NCBI GenBank assembly: GCA_018814505.1
Contig: JAHIZQ010000169.1
Location: forward strand, 1-13,458
DNA length: 13,458 nucleotides
Direction of reading: 5' to 3'
Origin: Candidatus Omnitrophota bacterium
Lineage (GTDB): Bacteria; Omnitrophota; Gorgyraeia; Tantalellales; Tantalellaceae
The notes beneath the pieces are model-generated. The model was not told the DNA's origin. It searched no databases and saw only the letters and a program-made list of their open reading frames with translations. Below, in pieces: positions 7,118-13,458 of the stretch; the stretch's first letter is position 1; every line of letters begins with the position of its first letter. The translations under genes were made by a program, and so were the position numbers.

Positions 7118-9436
7118 TTAAAACCCGTGACTCACGCTAAAATAAAACTGTCCTTCTTTTTTGTCCCCCTCATTCTCATTAAGCGGGTATCCATAATCGA
7201 GCTTTACCGGCCCAATAGGGGTTTTTACCCTCACGCCAACACCGGCGCCCTGTTTATACTGCGTTTCTTCAAACATTTCGCTGAATTGGTTTGAAACACT
7301 TCCAACATCATAAAAAACGGCACCTTTTATCAATTTCTTGAATATTGGAAACGTAATTTCGGCGTTACCTAAAAGTAGAGCCTTGCCTCCTACAACTATG
7401 TTTTTATCAAAAGAATCCCGGGGGCCGACTCCTCTTTCTTTGTAACCGCGTATCGTGGTAGCGCCGCCAGCGTAAAACCTTTCATAAATCGGAACTGTAT
7501 TCGTATCAGCATAGTTTTGGACAATACCGCCCCGCGCGGCAAGCTCTAACACAATGTCCTTTATCAGTCTGTGATAGAAACTTGTATACGCATAACACTT
7601 TACAAAATCTCTGGATCCGCCAATAAACCCACCTGCGTTTTCAACAAATCCGCCTGACAGAAAACCTCTTGAAGGAGAAAATTTGTTGTCCCGTGTATCA
7701 TACTGTAACTTCAAAGTAACACGGCTTAACATGTTTTCTCCACGTTCGTCTTTCAGGTCATTACTGACATCGTCCGGCAAATCGCTTATTTTCACTTCTT
7801 CAAGATTATAAATAAGACCCGCGCTCAAAGAGTCTGTTATATCTTTGCCCAGCCTCAAAGAGCTTCCGGTACGCCTTTCTCCATAATCATATCCTGACAT
7901 ACCATATCTTTGATGTTCTTCTCTGTAAAGATCGAATCCGAATAAATATGGATAATCGAATATCCATGGATCTGTCCAGCTTACATAGTAATTCGTCTTA
8001 GCACTTCCCGCTTCAGCTCTAATTGTAAGATCCTGGCCGCTACCAGTAAAAGTAGGAAAATTCAAAATATCAAAATTTCTCTGTTTGACCTGGACAAAAC
8101 CTATAAAAGCATCAACTGAACTATACCCGCCACCGAAAGAAAAATCTCCTGTCTTGGTTTCTTTTACAGAGACATTCAAATTTTTCACGTTCCCATCTTT
8201 AGTCGGAACTGTTTCCAAATAGACGTCTTCAAAAAAACCAAGGTTATAAATACGTTCTTTACTTAAACGTAGTTGTTCTCCATTATATTTCTCTCCCGGA
8301 TAGGCTCTAATTTCCCTACGGATAATTTTGTCTTTTGTCTTTGTGTTTCCTATAATGTTTACCTTGCCAACATACGTTACATCATTCGCTTTAATATCAA
8401 AAACTAAGTCCATTTTATCTTTTTGGGCGTTATAAGAATGATACAAATTTACTTCCGCATTCATGTATCCCTTATCGTAATAAAATGTTCTTATCGATTC
8501 TACGTCTCTCTTTATTTTCGCGTAATCAAAAGCAGTGCCTGTTTTTATATTTATTTTTTTCCAAACGTCTTCTTCAGGAAAAACTAGTTCGCCTTTTACT
8601 TTGATTTCGCCTATAAGATACTCTTTCCCCTCATCGACTATAACAATTAGATTAACTTCTTTCTTGTTTTCTGAATATTCGGCTCTACTGGATATTTTTA
8701 CGTCTAAAAATCCCTTACTTCGATACGCCGCGCTAATTCTGTCTAAATCCGCCTGAAATTCATCTTCGTCAAAAGCTCCTTTTTGAAAAAAGAAAAATTC
8801 CGGTTTAGTCGCCATGTATTTTGTCAACTCATTAGCCTGTATATGTTCGTTTCCTTCAAATGTTATAGCTTTAATTCTCAAAACGTATCCTTCGTCTATC
8901 CTAAAAACAACTGTAACTTTGCTCTTGTCTGCGCCCGACTCGGCACTATAATTAACTTTAACCCGGTTGTATCCCTCTTCTATGTAAAAATTCTTTATTT
9001 CTAATACGTCCTGGGAAAGAAGATTATAATCGAGCAAAGTACCTTTTTTTACTACAAGTTTTTTCTCTAATTTTGCCTTATTTATGCGGGAATTTCCCTT
9101 AAATTCTATGTCCGTTATAATAGGTTTTTCAATTACGGAAAAAATAATTATCATCCCTTCCGGTTTTTCTTCTGTCTCAACGAATACATCTGAAAAATAG
9201 CCCATAGCATACAAGCGTTTCAATTCATTGTTAAGCGCGTTTTTTTCAAAAATATCACCTTTCCGCATTTTTATTTTGTTCAGAATGGTCGCTGTGCTAA
9301 TCGCATTATTGCCTTTTATCTGGATGTTTACAATACGCACTGTTTCTACTTGCTTCTCTTGACTCCAAACAAAAGAATTGAAACTCATACACCCAGCCAT
9401 CAGAATAAAAACCAACAAAAATAGTTTTCTCTTCAT
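7118..9436 (-). CDS. bamA: Outer membrane protein assembly factor BamA
   Basis: BamA (Omp85) inserts beta-barrel proteins into the outer membrane. The 772-aa precursor has a signal peptide of about 25 residues (cleavage likely near VWSQ; an MAGC lipobox-like stretch also occurs inside it). Five POTRA repeats follow, beginning near VRIVNIQIKGN, ITDIEFKGN, IKAITFEGN, GEIKVKGE and GKVNIIGNT. The C-terminal barrel starts about residue 430 with GDFSFGGGYSSVD. The loop-6 signature IRGY is present, with Arg663-Gly664-Tyr665, and the protein ends in FYFSVSHGF with the terminal Phe expected of barrel proteins. Length is close to E. coli BamA (about 810 aa). The ATG overlaps the dnaB stop by one base (TAATG) and is preceded by AGAAGG, so translation is probably coupled. 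skp follows after 76 nt. Confidence 0.96.
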   Translation of the reverse strand: MKRKLFLLVFILMAGCMSFNSFVWSQEKQVETVRIVNIQIKGNNAISTATILNKIKMRKGDIFEKNALNNELKRLYAMGYFSDVFVETEEKPEGMIIIFSVIEKPIITDIEFKGNSRINKAKLEKKLVVKKGTLLDYNLLSQDVLEIKNFYIEEGYNRVKVNYSAESGADKSKVTVVFRIDEGYVLRIKAITFEGNEHIQANELTKYMATKPEFFFFQKGAFDEDEFQADLDRISAAYRSKGFLDVKISSRAEYSENKKEVNLIVIVDEGKEYLIGEIKVKGELVFPEEDVWKKINIKTGTAFDYAKIKRDVESIRTFYYDKGYMNAEVNLYHSYNAQKDKMDLVFDIKANDVTYVGKVNIIGNTKTKDKIIRREIRAYPGEKYNGEQLRLSKERIYNLGFFEDVYLETVPTKDGNVKNLNVSVKETKTGDFSFGGGYSSVDAFIGFVQVKQRNFDILNFPTFTGSGQDLTIRAEAGSAKTNYYVSWTDPWIFDYPYLFGFDLYREEHQRYGMSGYDYGERRTGSSLRLGKDITDSLSAGLIYNLEEVKISDLPDDVSNDLKDERGENMLSRVTLKLQYDTRDNKFSPSRGFLSGGFVENAGGFIGGSRDFVKCYAYTSFYHRLIKDIVLELAARGGIVQNYADTNTVPIYERFYAGGATTIRGYKERGVGPRDSFDKNIVVGGKALLLGNAEITFPIFKKLIKGAVFYDVGSVSNQFSEMFEETQYKQGAGVGVRVKTPIGPVKLDYGYPLNENEGDKKEGQFYFSVSHGF

Positions 9437-10449
9437 TAAAAACCTTCTTCCTCTTTTTCTATCCTGGACAAATTACTGAATTTTGTAAATTCTGGGAGAA
9501 ACGCGATTTTAACGGTCCCGACAGGGCCATGTCTTTGCTTTGCAACAATTACCTCAGCTATGCCCTTATTTTCATCCGTAGGATTGTAATATTCTTCCCT
9601 AAGAAGAAGCATAACCAAATCCGCGTCCTGTTCTATTGCTCCCGATTCTCTAAGATCTGAAAGTTGAGGCCTATGATCGACCCTTTGTTCTACTGCCCGG
9701 GAAAGCTGGCTAATCGCGATAATAGGCAAATTCAATTCCCGAGCCAAGGCTTTCATTGACCGCGATATCTCAGATATCTCCTGCTGACGGTTTTCTATTC
9801 TATACCCGCCACGCATAAGCTGTAAATAATCAACTATTATAAGTTGAATGTCATGTTTCGCCTTAAGGCGCCTAGATTTGGCCCTTAATTCTAACGCTGA
9901 TATTCCAGGCGTATCATCAACAAAAATGGGAGATTCTGAAAGTTTGCCTGCCGCAGTCACAAGTTTAGGCCAATCGGTCTGTGAAAAAAAACCGGTTCTT
10001 ACCTTGTGCGCGTTCACCCCGGCTATAGAACAAAGCATTCTTTGGGCAAGCTGTTCTTTTGACATTTCTAAACTAAAATACGCGCATGGTACCTTTCCAA
10101 CAACACCTGCGTGTTCAAGAATAGATATGGCCAACGCACTTTTTCCCATACTTGGCCTTCCGGCAAGTACAAGTAAATCTGATTTCTGAAGCCCGGCTGT
10201 CATTACATCTAAATCGTGAAACCCTGTAGCAATACCCGTAATGTTTTCTTTTCTCTGATAAAGGCGGTCAATAATTTCAATACTTTCTTTAACTATCTCC
10301 CGCATCCCAGAAAGGCTCATTTCCCGCTTATGTGTTGATGTTATATCAAATATTAACTTCTCCGCGCGATCCAAAAGTTCATCAACGTTGCCGGAAGGAT
10401 CAAATCCTTCCGCTACAATTTTGGTCGCGGTTTCTATTAAACGTCTCAA
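9436..10449 (-). CDS. dnaB: Replicative DNA helicase DnaB, C-terminal part downstream of a frameshift
   Basis: This 337-residue frame carries most of DnaB: the linker helix and the whole RecA-like ATPase domain. Walker A is GRPSMGKS (97-104), Walker B is LIIVDYLQL with Asp207, and QLSRAVEQR, DLRESGAIEQDAD and AKQRHGPVGTV follow. The helicase forms a hexamer that unwinds DNA at the fork. The first codon of the open stretch is TTG at 10449, but the same frame reads N-L-R-E-K-Y-L just before it. This is the normal DnaB continuation after the N-terminal piece at 10464-10793, so the TTG is probably not a real start. The combined span 9436-10793 is 1358 nt, one base short of a multiple of three. 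The stop overlaps the bamA start. The gene is either broken by an indel or assembly error, or read by frameshifting. Confidence 0.9.
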   Translation of the reverse strand: MRRLIETATKIVAEGFDPSGNVDELLDRAEKLIFDITSTHKREMSLSGMREIVKESIEIIDRLYQRKENITGIATGFHDLDVMTAGLQKSDLLVLAGRPSMGKSALAISILEHAGVVGKVPCAYFSLEMSKEQLAQRMLCSIAGVNAHKVRTGFFSQTDWPKLVTAAGKLSESPIFVDDTPGISALELRAKSRRLKAKHDIQLIIVDYLQLMRGGYRIENRQQEISEISRSMKALARELNLPIIAISQLSRAVEQRVDHRPQLSDLRESGAIEQDADLVMLLLREEYYNPTDENKGIAEVIVAKQRHGPVGTVKIAFLPEFTKFSNLSRIEKEEEGF

Positions 10450-10465
10450 GAGATATTTTTCTCTT
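10448..10465 (-). repeat. Small hairpin at the dnaB frameshift point
   Basis: AAGAGA and TCTCTT (arms 10448-10453 and 10460-10465) form a perfect 6-bp, AT-rich stem with a 6-nt loop. It begins right after the A5T3 tract where the dnaB frame breaks and contains part of the TAA stop. It is weak and sits closer to the break than the 5-9 nt spacer usual for -1 frameshift stimulators, so a recoding role is only a possibility. Confidence 0.35.
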
Positions 10466-10793
10466 AAATTTTTGTGTAATACTCGATGTTAGCAGAAGTT
10501 GGGATACTGTTGGTTATTTCAGAAATATAGGCGGGCCCGCCTATTTCGTCAATACTGTTTCTTTTTTTTAATTCTTCGGTAAGGGTTATAATGTCAACAG
10601 GTTCATTTTCATCATAAAGCTTTATTATCGCCTGATATATCTTTCGATGGCTTTCAGAATAAAAAGCTTCCTGTTCTAGTTGTTCTACAGCCCTGGAGAT
10701 GGCTTCACGATCTATAAGCATTGACCCCAGCACTGCAATTTCTGCCTCTATATTCTGTGGCGGTACCTTGTCGATAAGCGTTTTCGGAATCAT
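10464..10793 (-). CDS. dnaB: Replicative DNA helicase DnaB, N-terminal part upstream of a frameshift
   Basis: This 109-residue frame is the DnaB N-terminal (primase-interacting) domain. PPQNIEAEIAVLGSML opens it, FYSESHRKIYQAI and PVDIITLTEEL follow, and it ends at the conserved IGGPAYISEITNSIPTSAN plus IEYYTKI. It stops at TAA (10464-10466) just where an intact DnaB would read Lys-Ile-Val/Leu-Arg-Glu-Lys. Adding one T (or A) in the tract AAAAATTT restores T-K-I-L-R-E-K-Y-L-L-R-R-L across the junction. The ATG is 23 nt after rplI and lacks a strong Shine-Dalgarno. On its own this fragment has no ATPase and could not be a helicase. Confidence 0.88.
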   Translation of the reverse strand: MIPKTLIDKVPPQNIEAEIAVLGSMLIDREAISRAVEQLEQEAFYSESHRKIYQAIIKLYDENEPVDIITLTEELKKRNSIDEIGGPAYISEITNSIPTSANIEYYTKI

Positions 10794-10816
10794 ATAAACT
10801 TTTCAGGTAGGACCGG

Positions 10817-11260
10817 TTATTTCTTAACAATCCAAATCCGAACTTGGCTCTTAACTTCCGGATGCAATCGAATTTCCACATTATAAACACCCAAAGCTTT
10901 GATCGGTTCTTCAAGAACTATTTTTCTTTTGTCTACTTCTATGCCCTCATCAAAAAGAACGTCCGCGATCATTTCTGCCGTTACAGCTCCAAAAAGTTTG
11001 TCATTCTCGCCCGCTTCCATAGAAACCGTGCAAGAAAGACCTTTCATTTTTTCAGCCATAGCAAGACACTCTTCTTTAATTTTTTTCTCTCTTCTTTCGC
11101 GTTCTTTCTTTTTCTGTTCTAATACACGCACCGCACCAGCATTTGATTCTATTCCTAATTTTTGGGGAATCAAATAGTTGCGCGCGTAACCGTCTTTAAC
11201 GATTAATTCATCTCCAATAGCGCCAACTTTATCGACATCTTTCAGTAAAATAACTTTCAT
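10817..11260 (-). CDS. rplI: 50S ribosomal protein L9
   Basis: L9 binds 23S rRNA near the L1 stalk base and spans from the 50S subunit toward a neighbouring ribosome. The 147-aa protein starts with the N-domain MKVILLKDVDKVGAIGDEL and VKDGYARNYLIPQ, the most conserved signature. A long charged connecting helix (about 47-75, EQKKKERERREKKIKEE) follows, then the C-domain with KLFGAVTAEMIAD and IRLHPEV. Length is normal. The ATG overlaps the rpsR stop by one base (TAATG), with GAGGAG a few bases upstream inside rpsR, so the two are translationally coupled. It precedes dnaB in the common rpsF-ssb-rpsR-rplI-dnaB order. Confidence 0.96.
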   Translation of the reverse strand: MKVILLKDVDKVGAIGDELIVKDGYARNYLIPQKLGIESNAGAVRVLEQKKKERERREKKIKEECLAMAEKMKGLSCTVSMEAGENDKLFGAVTAEMIADVLFDEGIEVDKRKIVLEEPIKALGVYNVEIRLHPEVKSQVRIWIVKK

Positions 11261-11541
11261 TACGCTCTCCTCGGCCTTCTGCGCGCTAACCCTTCCTTTA
11301 TTTTTACAAAAGGTAAAAAAGCCGCTAATCGAGCTTTTTTTACAGCGTTCGCAACCATTCTTTGATGTTTAGCACAATTACCCGTAATGCGCGATGTTAT
11401 AATTCTTCCCCTGTCTGATATAAATCTGTTTAAGAAATCAACATTTTTATAATCAACTGATTCCATTTTGTCCCGACATAACCGGCAAGGTTTCTTTTTA
11501 AATATTTTTCTGCTTTTTTTAATAATTTTCTTTTTTCCCAT
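11260..11541 (-). CDS. rpsR: 30S ribosomal protein S18, zinc-binding form
   Basis: S18 pairs with S6 on the platform of the 30S subunit. The 93-aa protein has a basic N-terminus, the motif KPCRLC (Cys19, Cys22), then VDYKNVDFLNRFISDRGRI and RITGNCAKHQR (Cys56, His59), followed by KKARLAAFLPF. The Cys2-Cys/His set marks the C+ (zinc ribbon) type of S18, and all four ligands are present. The ATG at 11541 was chosen because the protein then begins at the usual place and has a GAGAG-type site just upstream. A longer open frame to 11598 runs into the end of ssb and its extra 19 residues resemble nothing in the family. ssb ends 25 nt upstream. Confidence 0.95.
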   Translation of the reverse strand: MGKKKIIKKSRKIFKKKPCRLCRDKMESVDYKNVDFLNRFISDRGRIITSRITGNCAKHQRMVANAVKKARLAAFLPFVKIKEGLARRRPRRA

Positions 11542-11566
11542 AGCTACCGCTCTCTTGTTATTTTGC

Positions 11567-12040
11567 TTAAAATGGAATCGGACCTTCTGATCCCGCATCT
11601 ATGTCTATTGAATCGATTTCATCATAACCTGCTGACTGAGAATTTCTATTGCCCGAATTATCCATATTGCTCCCGGGAACACTTTCTCTCGCCTGCTGAT
11701 TTTTGTCCCGCGCGCCTAAAAACTGCACGCTAGTCGCAACAACATCCAATGCGCTTCTTTTTTGACCGTCTTGGCCCTCCCAAGTACGAGACTTTAAGCG
11801 CCCTTCGACCAAAACCGGACGACCTTTTGTTAAATATTCACCACAAATTTCAGCCATTTTTCCCCATACAACAACACGGACAAAAGAAGTATCTTCCTTT
11901 CTTTCTCCAGTGCTGTCTTTGTATACCCGATTCACTGCCACTGAAAAATTCGCAACTGCTGACCCACTTGGAACATATCTTAGTTCAGGGTCTCTTGTTA
12001 AATTTCCCATTAAAAAAACTTTGTTCATACTGGCCGCCAT
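11567..12040 (-). CDS. ssb: Single-stranded DNA-binding protein
   Basis: Ssb coats single-stranded DNA during replication, repair and recombination. The 157-aa protein has an N-terminal OB fold of about 110 residues, with NKVFLMGNLTRDPELRY, FSVAVNR, TSFVRVVVWGKMAEICGEYL and KGRPVLVEGRLKSRTW. A Ser/Asn/Gln-rich disordered linker follows. The acidic end IDIDAGSEGPIPF is the tip that recruits partner proteins; it is less acidic than the usual DDDIPF but keeps the Ile-Pro-Phe. GGAGG 4 nt before the ATG at 12040 supports this start over the internal Met5. It lies between rpsF and rpsR, the usual position, after a 93-nt leader with possible RNA structure. Confidence 0.96.
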   Translation of the reverse strand: MAASMNKVFLMGNLTRDPELRYVPSGSAVANFSVAVNRVYKDSTGERKEDTSFVRVVVWGKMAEICGEYLTKGRPVLVEGRLKSRTWEGQDGQKRSALDVVATSVQFLGARDKNQQARESVPGSNMDNSGNRNSQSAGYDEIDSIDIDAGSEGPIPF

Positions 12041-12077
12041 TTTACCTCCATGTTGTTTTACTTTCCAAAATATATGG

Positions 12078-12122
12078 CAAAATAGAAAAGTTTCAGCTTG
12101 TTTCTATTCGTTTGCTATTTTG
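12078..12122 (-). repeat. Overlapping inverted repeats in the rpsF-ssb gap
   Basis: Two 8-bp pairings share bases: CAAAATAG (12078-12085) with CTATTTTG (12115-12122), and AATAGAAA (12081-12088) with TTTCTATT (12101-12108). Because they overlap they cannot form together in the leader of ssb. They could be a processing or regulatory structure, but both are AT-only-rich and weak, so chance is possible. Confidence 0.3.
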
Positions 12123-12133
12123 AACTACATTTA

Positions 12134-12421
12134 TTAGCTTTTGTCTATCAACGTTCGCAATATGTCAGTATTTATCTGAAACAGCTTGCGCATTTTAGTT
12201 ACGCTCTTAGGTAACGCGGTAAAAGTAACTTCGTAATAAACACCATCATTTTTCTTCTTAATAGGATAAGCTAATTTTCGTTTGCCTATCATGTTCTCTT
12301 TTACGATTTTACCCGTATTTTCCCCGATGACTAAGCTTATACCGTTTTTAACTTCGCCTATTTCGTCCTGTTTTTCAGGAACGATAATAAATAACCCTGT
12401 GTATGATCTTGCTTTTTCCAT
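12134..12421 (-). CDS. rpsF: 30S ribosomal protein S6
   Basis: S6 forms a ferredoxin-like fold and binds S18 on the 30S platform. The 95-aa length is standard. Family features are the first strand YTGLFIIVPE, the stretch KRKLAYPIKKKNDGVYYEVTFTA, which matches the conserved KRKLAYPI/K-x-G-x-Y block, and the final helix region KMRKLFQINTDILRTLI (usual pattern: helix then I-x-R). GGTGG lies 8 nt before the ATG. A predicted promoter sits just upstream and would start a leader of only about 20 nt. That leaves no room for the S6:S18-binding leader motif known upstream of rpsF in many bacteria. It heads the rpsF-ssb-rpsR-rplI-dnaB run. Confidence 0.94.
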   Translation of the reverse strand: MEKARSYTGLFIIVPEKQDEIGEVKNGISLVIGENTGKIVKENMIGKRKLAYPIKKKNDGVYYEVTFTALPKSVTKMRKLFQINTDILRTLIDKS

Positions 12422-12447
12422 ATTTTACCACCAAATTTAGTTGTTAG

Positions 12448-12476
12448 ATAATAACACACATTTTTAATACAATCAA
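12448..12476 (-). promoter_or_regulatory. Predicted sigma-70 promoter upstream of rpsF
   Basis: On the minus strand the -35 box TTGATT (12471-12476) and -10 box TATTAT (12448-12453) are 17 nt apart, with TGT directly before the -10 (extended -10). The predicted start is near 12441, about 20 nt before the rpsF ATG. It would drive the rpsF-to-lpxI run independently of pth. A short stem, TACTGC/GCAGTA around 12484-12500, lies just upstream but has no U-tract. Confidence 0.55.
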
Positions 12477-12523
12477 GTTGTTTTACTGCTACACGCAGTA
12501 TTCACTTTATCAGAATATCCACA

Positions 12524-13093
12524 CTACGCATTCTGTCCATTGTACCGATTCATAACCCGTTTTACGTCTTCTGTTAAAAGCCACATTTCAACTGCTTCCT
12601 GGGCTCTAGTTAAAGATTCTTTCAAAAAAGCCTTTTCGCCACGCGAGAATGATGACAATACATACTGTGATACATCTCCACCCTCACTCTCCATACCAAC
12701 ACCAATTCTTAATCTTGCAAAATCCTGGCCGATTTTTCCGATAACAGATTTAAGCCCATTATGCCCGCCCGCGGAACCTTTTTCTCTTATCCTGATTGTG
12801 CCCAAAGGCAGAGTAATATCATCGCTTATTACTAACAGATCTTTTTGTAGTTCCAGTTTTGAAGAGCAAACTGAAACTACCGCCTCTCCCGAAAGGTTCA
12901 TATACGTCAATGGTTCAAACAACATAACTTCTTGCTGTTTTATGCGGCCAATTCCATAAACACCATTGAACCCCTTTTTTTTGATCTTTATTTTATGTTT
13001 ATCCGCAAGTATTTTTAACACTAAAAACCCGGCATTATGCCTCGTATTTTTATATTTTAATCCCGGATTTCCTAACCCAACTATTATTTTCAT
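12524..13093 (-). CDS. pth: Peptidyl-tRNA hydrolase
   Basis: Pth cleaves the ester bond of peptidyl-tRNA released from stalled ribosomes and so recycles tRNA. The 189-aa protein starts with KIIVGLGNPGLKYKNTRHNAGF and has the four key residues: His19 (catalytic), Asn66 in LTYMNLSG, Asp91 in ISDDITLP, and Asn112 in GGHNGLKS. The block RLRIGVG follows, and the protein ends with a Lys/Arg-rich helix. Length is typical of bacterial Pth. The ATG lies 66 nt after the L25 stop and has no strong Shine-Dalgarno. The order L25, then pth, is common among bacteria. A 102-nt gap with a promoter separates it from rpsF. Confidence 0.96.
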   Translation of the reverse strand: MKIIVGLGNPGLKYKNTRHNAGFLVLKILADKHKIKIKKKGFNGVYGIGRIKQQEVMLFEPLTYMNLSGEAVVSVCSSKLELQKDLLVISDDITLPLGTIRIREKGSAGGHNGLKSVIGKIGQDFARLRIGVGMESEGGDVSQYVLSSFSRGEKAFLKESLTRAQEAVEMWLLTEDVKRVMNRYNGQNA

Positions 13094-13119
13094 AATTAGC
13101 GCTTACACTTTTAACAAAG

Positions 13120-13165
13120 GAATAGAGCTCTCTAATACCGTGTAATTATTCGCTATCCTCTATTC
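13120..13165 (-). repeat. Inverted repeat at the rplY end
   Basis: GAATAGAG (13120-13127) and CTCTATTC (13158-13165) pair over 8 bp around about 30 nt and overlap the L25 stop codon. The internal palindrome AGAGCTCT (13124-13131) competes with one arm. No U-tract follows on the minus strand, so this is not a standard terminator. It may be an mRNA structure between L25 and pth. Confidence 0.3.
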
Positions 13166-13458
13166 ATCTTTCTTCGGCTTTGCTTCTTTTTCTACTGATG
13201 TCTCTTCTCCTTCTCCTGCTTCTTCTTTCTTACCTTTCTTTATAACTTCGGGTTCTCCCCCTTCCTCCGTTACAATTTCCTCTTCTTCCTCTTCTTCGGC
13301 TTGCGGCACACTCACGGAAACAACAACCTGGTCCGGTTCTTCTAACACAGTCACGCCTTCAGGAAACGTCATATCTTTAATATGAATAGCTTCGCCAATA
13401 TGCAAACCATCTACATTTACGTCAATATGTTCCGGAATGGCTGTCGGCAAACACTCTA
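13160..13458 (-). CDS. rplY: 50S ribosomal protein L25/CTC (TL5 family), 3' part
   Basis: This frame runs off the right edge, so the start and the 5S-rRNA-binding N-terminal domain are missing. About 98 C-terminal residues are visible. They read E-C-L-PTAIPEHIDVNVDGLHIGEAI, then IKDMTFPEGVTVLEEPDQVVVSV, the typical C-terminal domain of CTC/TL5-type L25. The codon at 13450 is TTG for Leu and is not a start, because the frame is continuous through it to the edge. After the domain comes a low-complexity tail of about 45 residues rich in Glu and Lys, including a run of seven Glu, as is common at this family's C-terminus. The product binds 5S rRNA in the 50S subunit. pth follows after 66 nt. Confidence 0.9.
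   Translation of the reverse strand, partial: ECLPTAIPEHIDVNVDGLHIGEAIHIKDMTFPEGVTVLEEPDQVVVSVSVPQAEEEEEEEIVTEEGGEPEVIKKGKKEEAGEGEETSVEKEAKPKKDE

Noticed and set aside
9848..10189. Open frame of 113 codons opposite dnaB
   Set aside because: It is antisense to the conserved ATPase domain and shows no own motif or ribosome binding site; a shadow of the coding strand.
10447..10449. TTG as an independent start for a separate C-terminal DnaB protein
   Set aside because: The frame upstream of it still encodes the conserved DnaB linker, so the frame continues across the break and a new start is not needed.
11542..11598. N-terminal extension of S18
   Set aside because: It overlaps the ssb end and adds residues not found in S18; ATG 11541 gives the normal length.
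13263..13300. Repeat-like Glu-codon tract in L25 as a tandem repeat array
   Set aside because: It is an in-frame low-complexity acidic tail typical of this protein family, not a DNA repeat element.

Overview
The window looks like a core-genome segment of a Gram-negative, LPS-making bacterium with AT-rich DNA. It carries lpxC, fabZ, lpxI and lpxB, an MsbA-type flippase, a Skp/OmpH chaperone and BamA, joined to a conserved ribosomal-protein/replication block. The gene content and the choice of LpxI over LpxH would fit a candidate phylum such as Omnitrophota, or a Desulfobacterota-like lineage. That assignment is an inference from gene order and protein style and was not tested.

Layout from the right edge, minus strand: the 3' part of an L25/CTC gene (rplY, cut by the window end), pth, then rpsF-ssb-rpsR-rplI-dnaB, then bamA, skp, lpxC, fabZ and lpxI. 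These run in one direction with short gaps or 1-nt TAATG overlaps (rpsR/rplI and dnaB/bamA). A good extended -10 promoter lies just before rpsF. On the left, gfo (a Gfo/Idh/MocA oxidoreductase) and lpxB lie on the plus strand, convergent with lpxI. Next to them msbA is on the minus strand, divergent from gfo. The 315-nt gap between msbA and gfo holds one strong promoter in each direction.

The genes form three functional groups: translation (L25, Pth, S6, S18, L9), replication (Ssb, DnaB) and outer-membrane construction. In the last group LpxC, LpxI and LpxB make lipid A precursors, FabZ supplies acyl chains, MsbA flips the lipid, and Skp and BamA handle outer-membrane proteins. lpxA and lpxD, often found in such clusters, are absent here.

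Points worth a second look: (1) dnaB is split by a 1-nt frameshift at an A5T3 tract next to a small hairpin; (2) the gfo-lpxB pair looks inverted in place relative to the usual lpxI-gfo-lpxB-msbA order; (3) the oxidoreductase is a candidate GnnA for 3-amino lipid A; (4) LpxC has Gln in place of the usual His of the GLHTG motif; (5) a long hairpin lies between skp and lpxC. I found no mobile element, CRISPR array, tRNA or rRNA, and no clearly new system.
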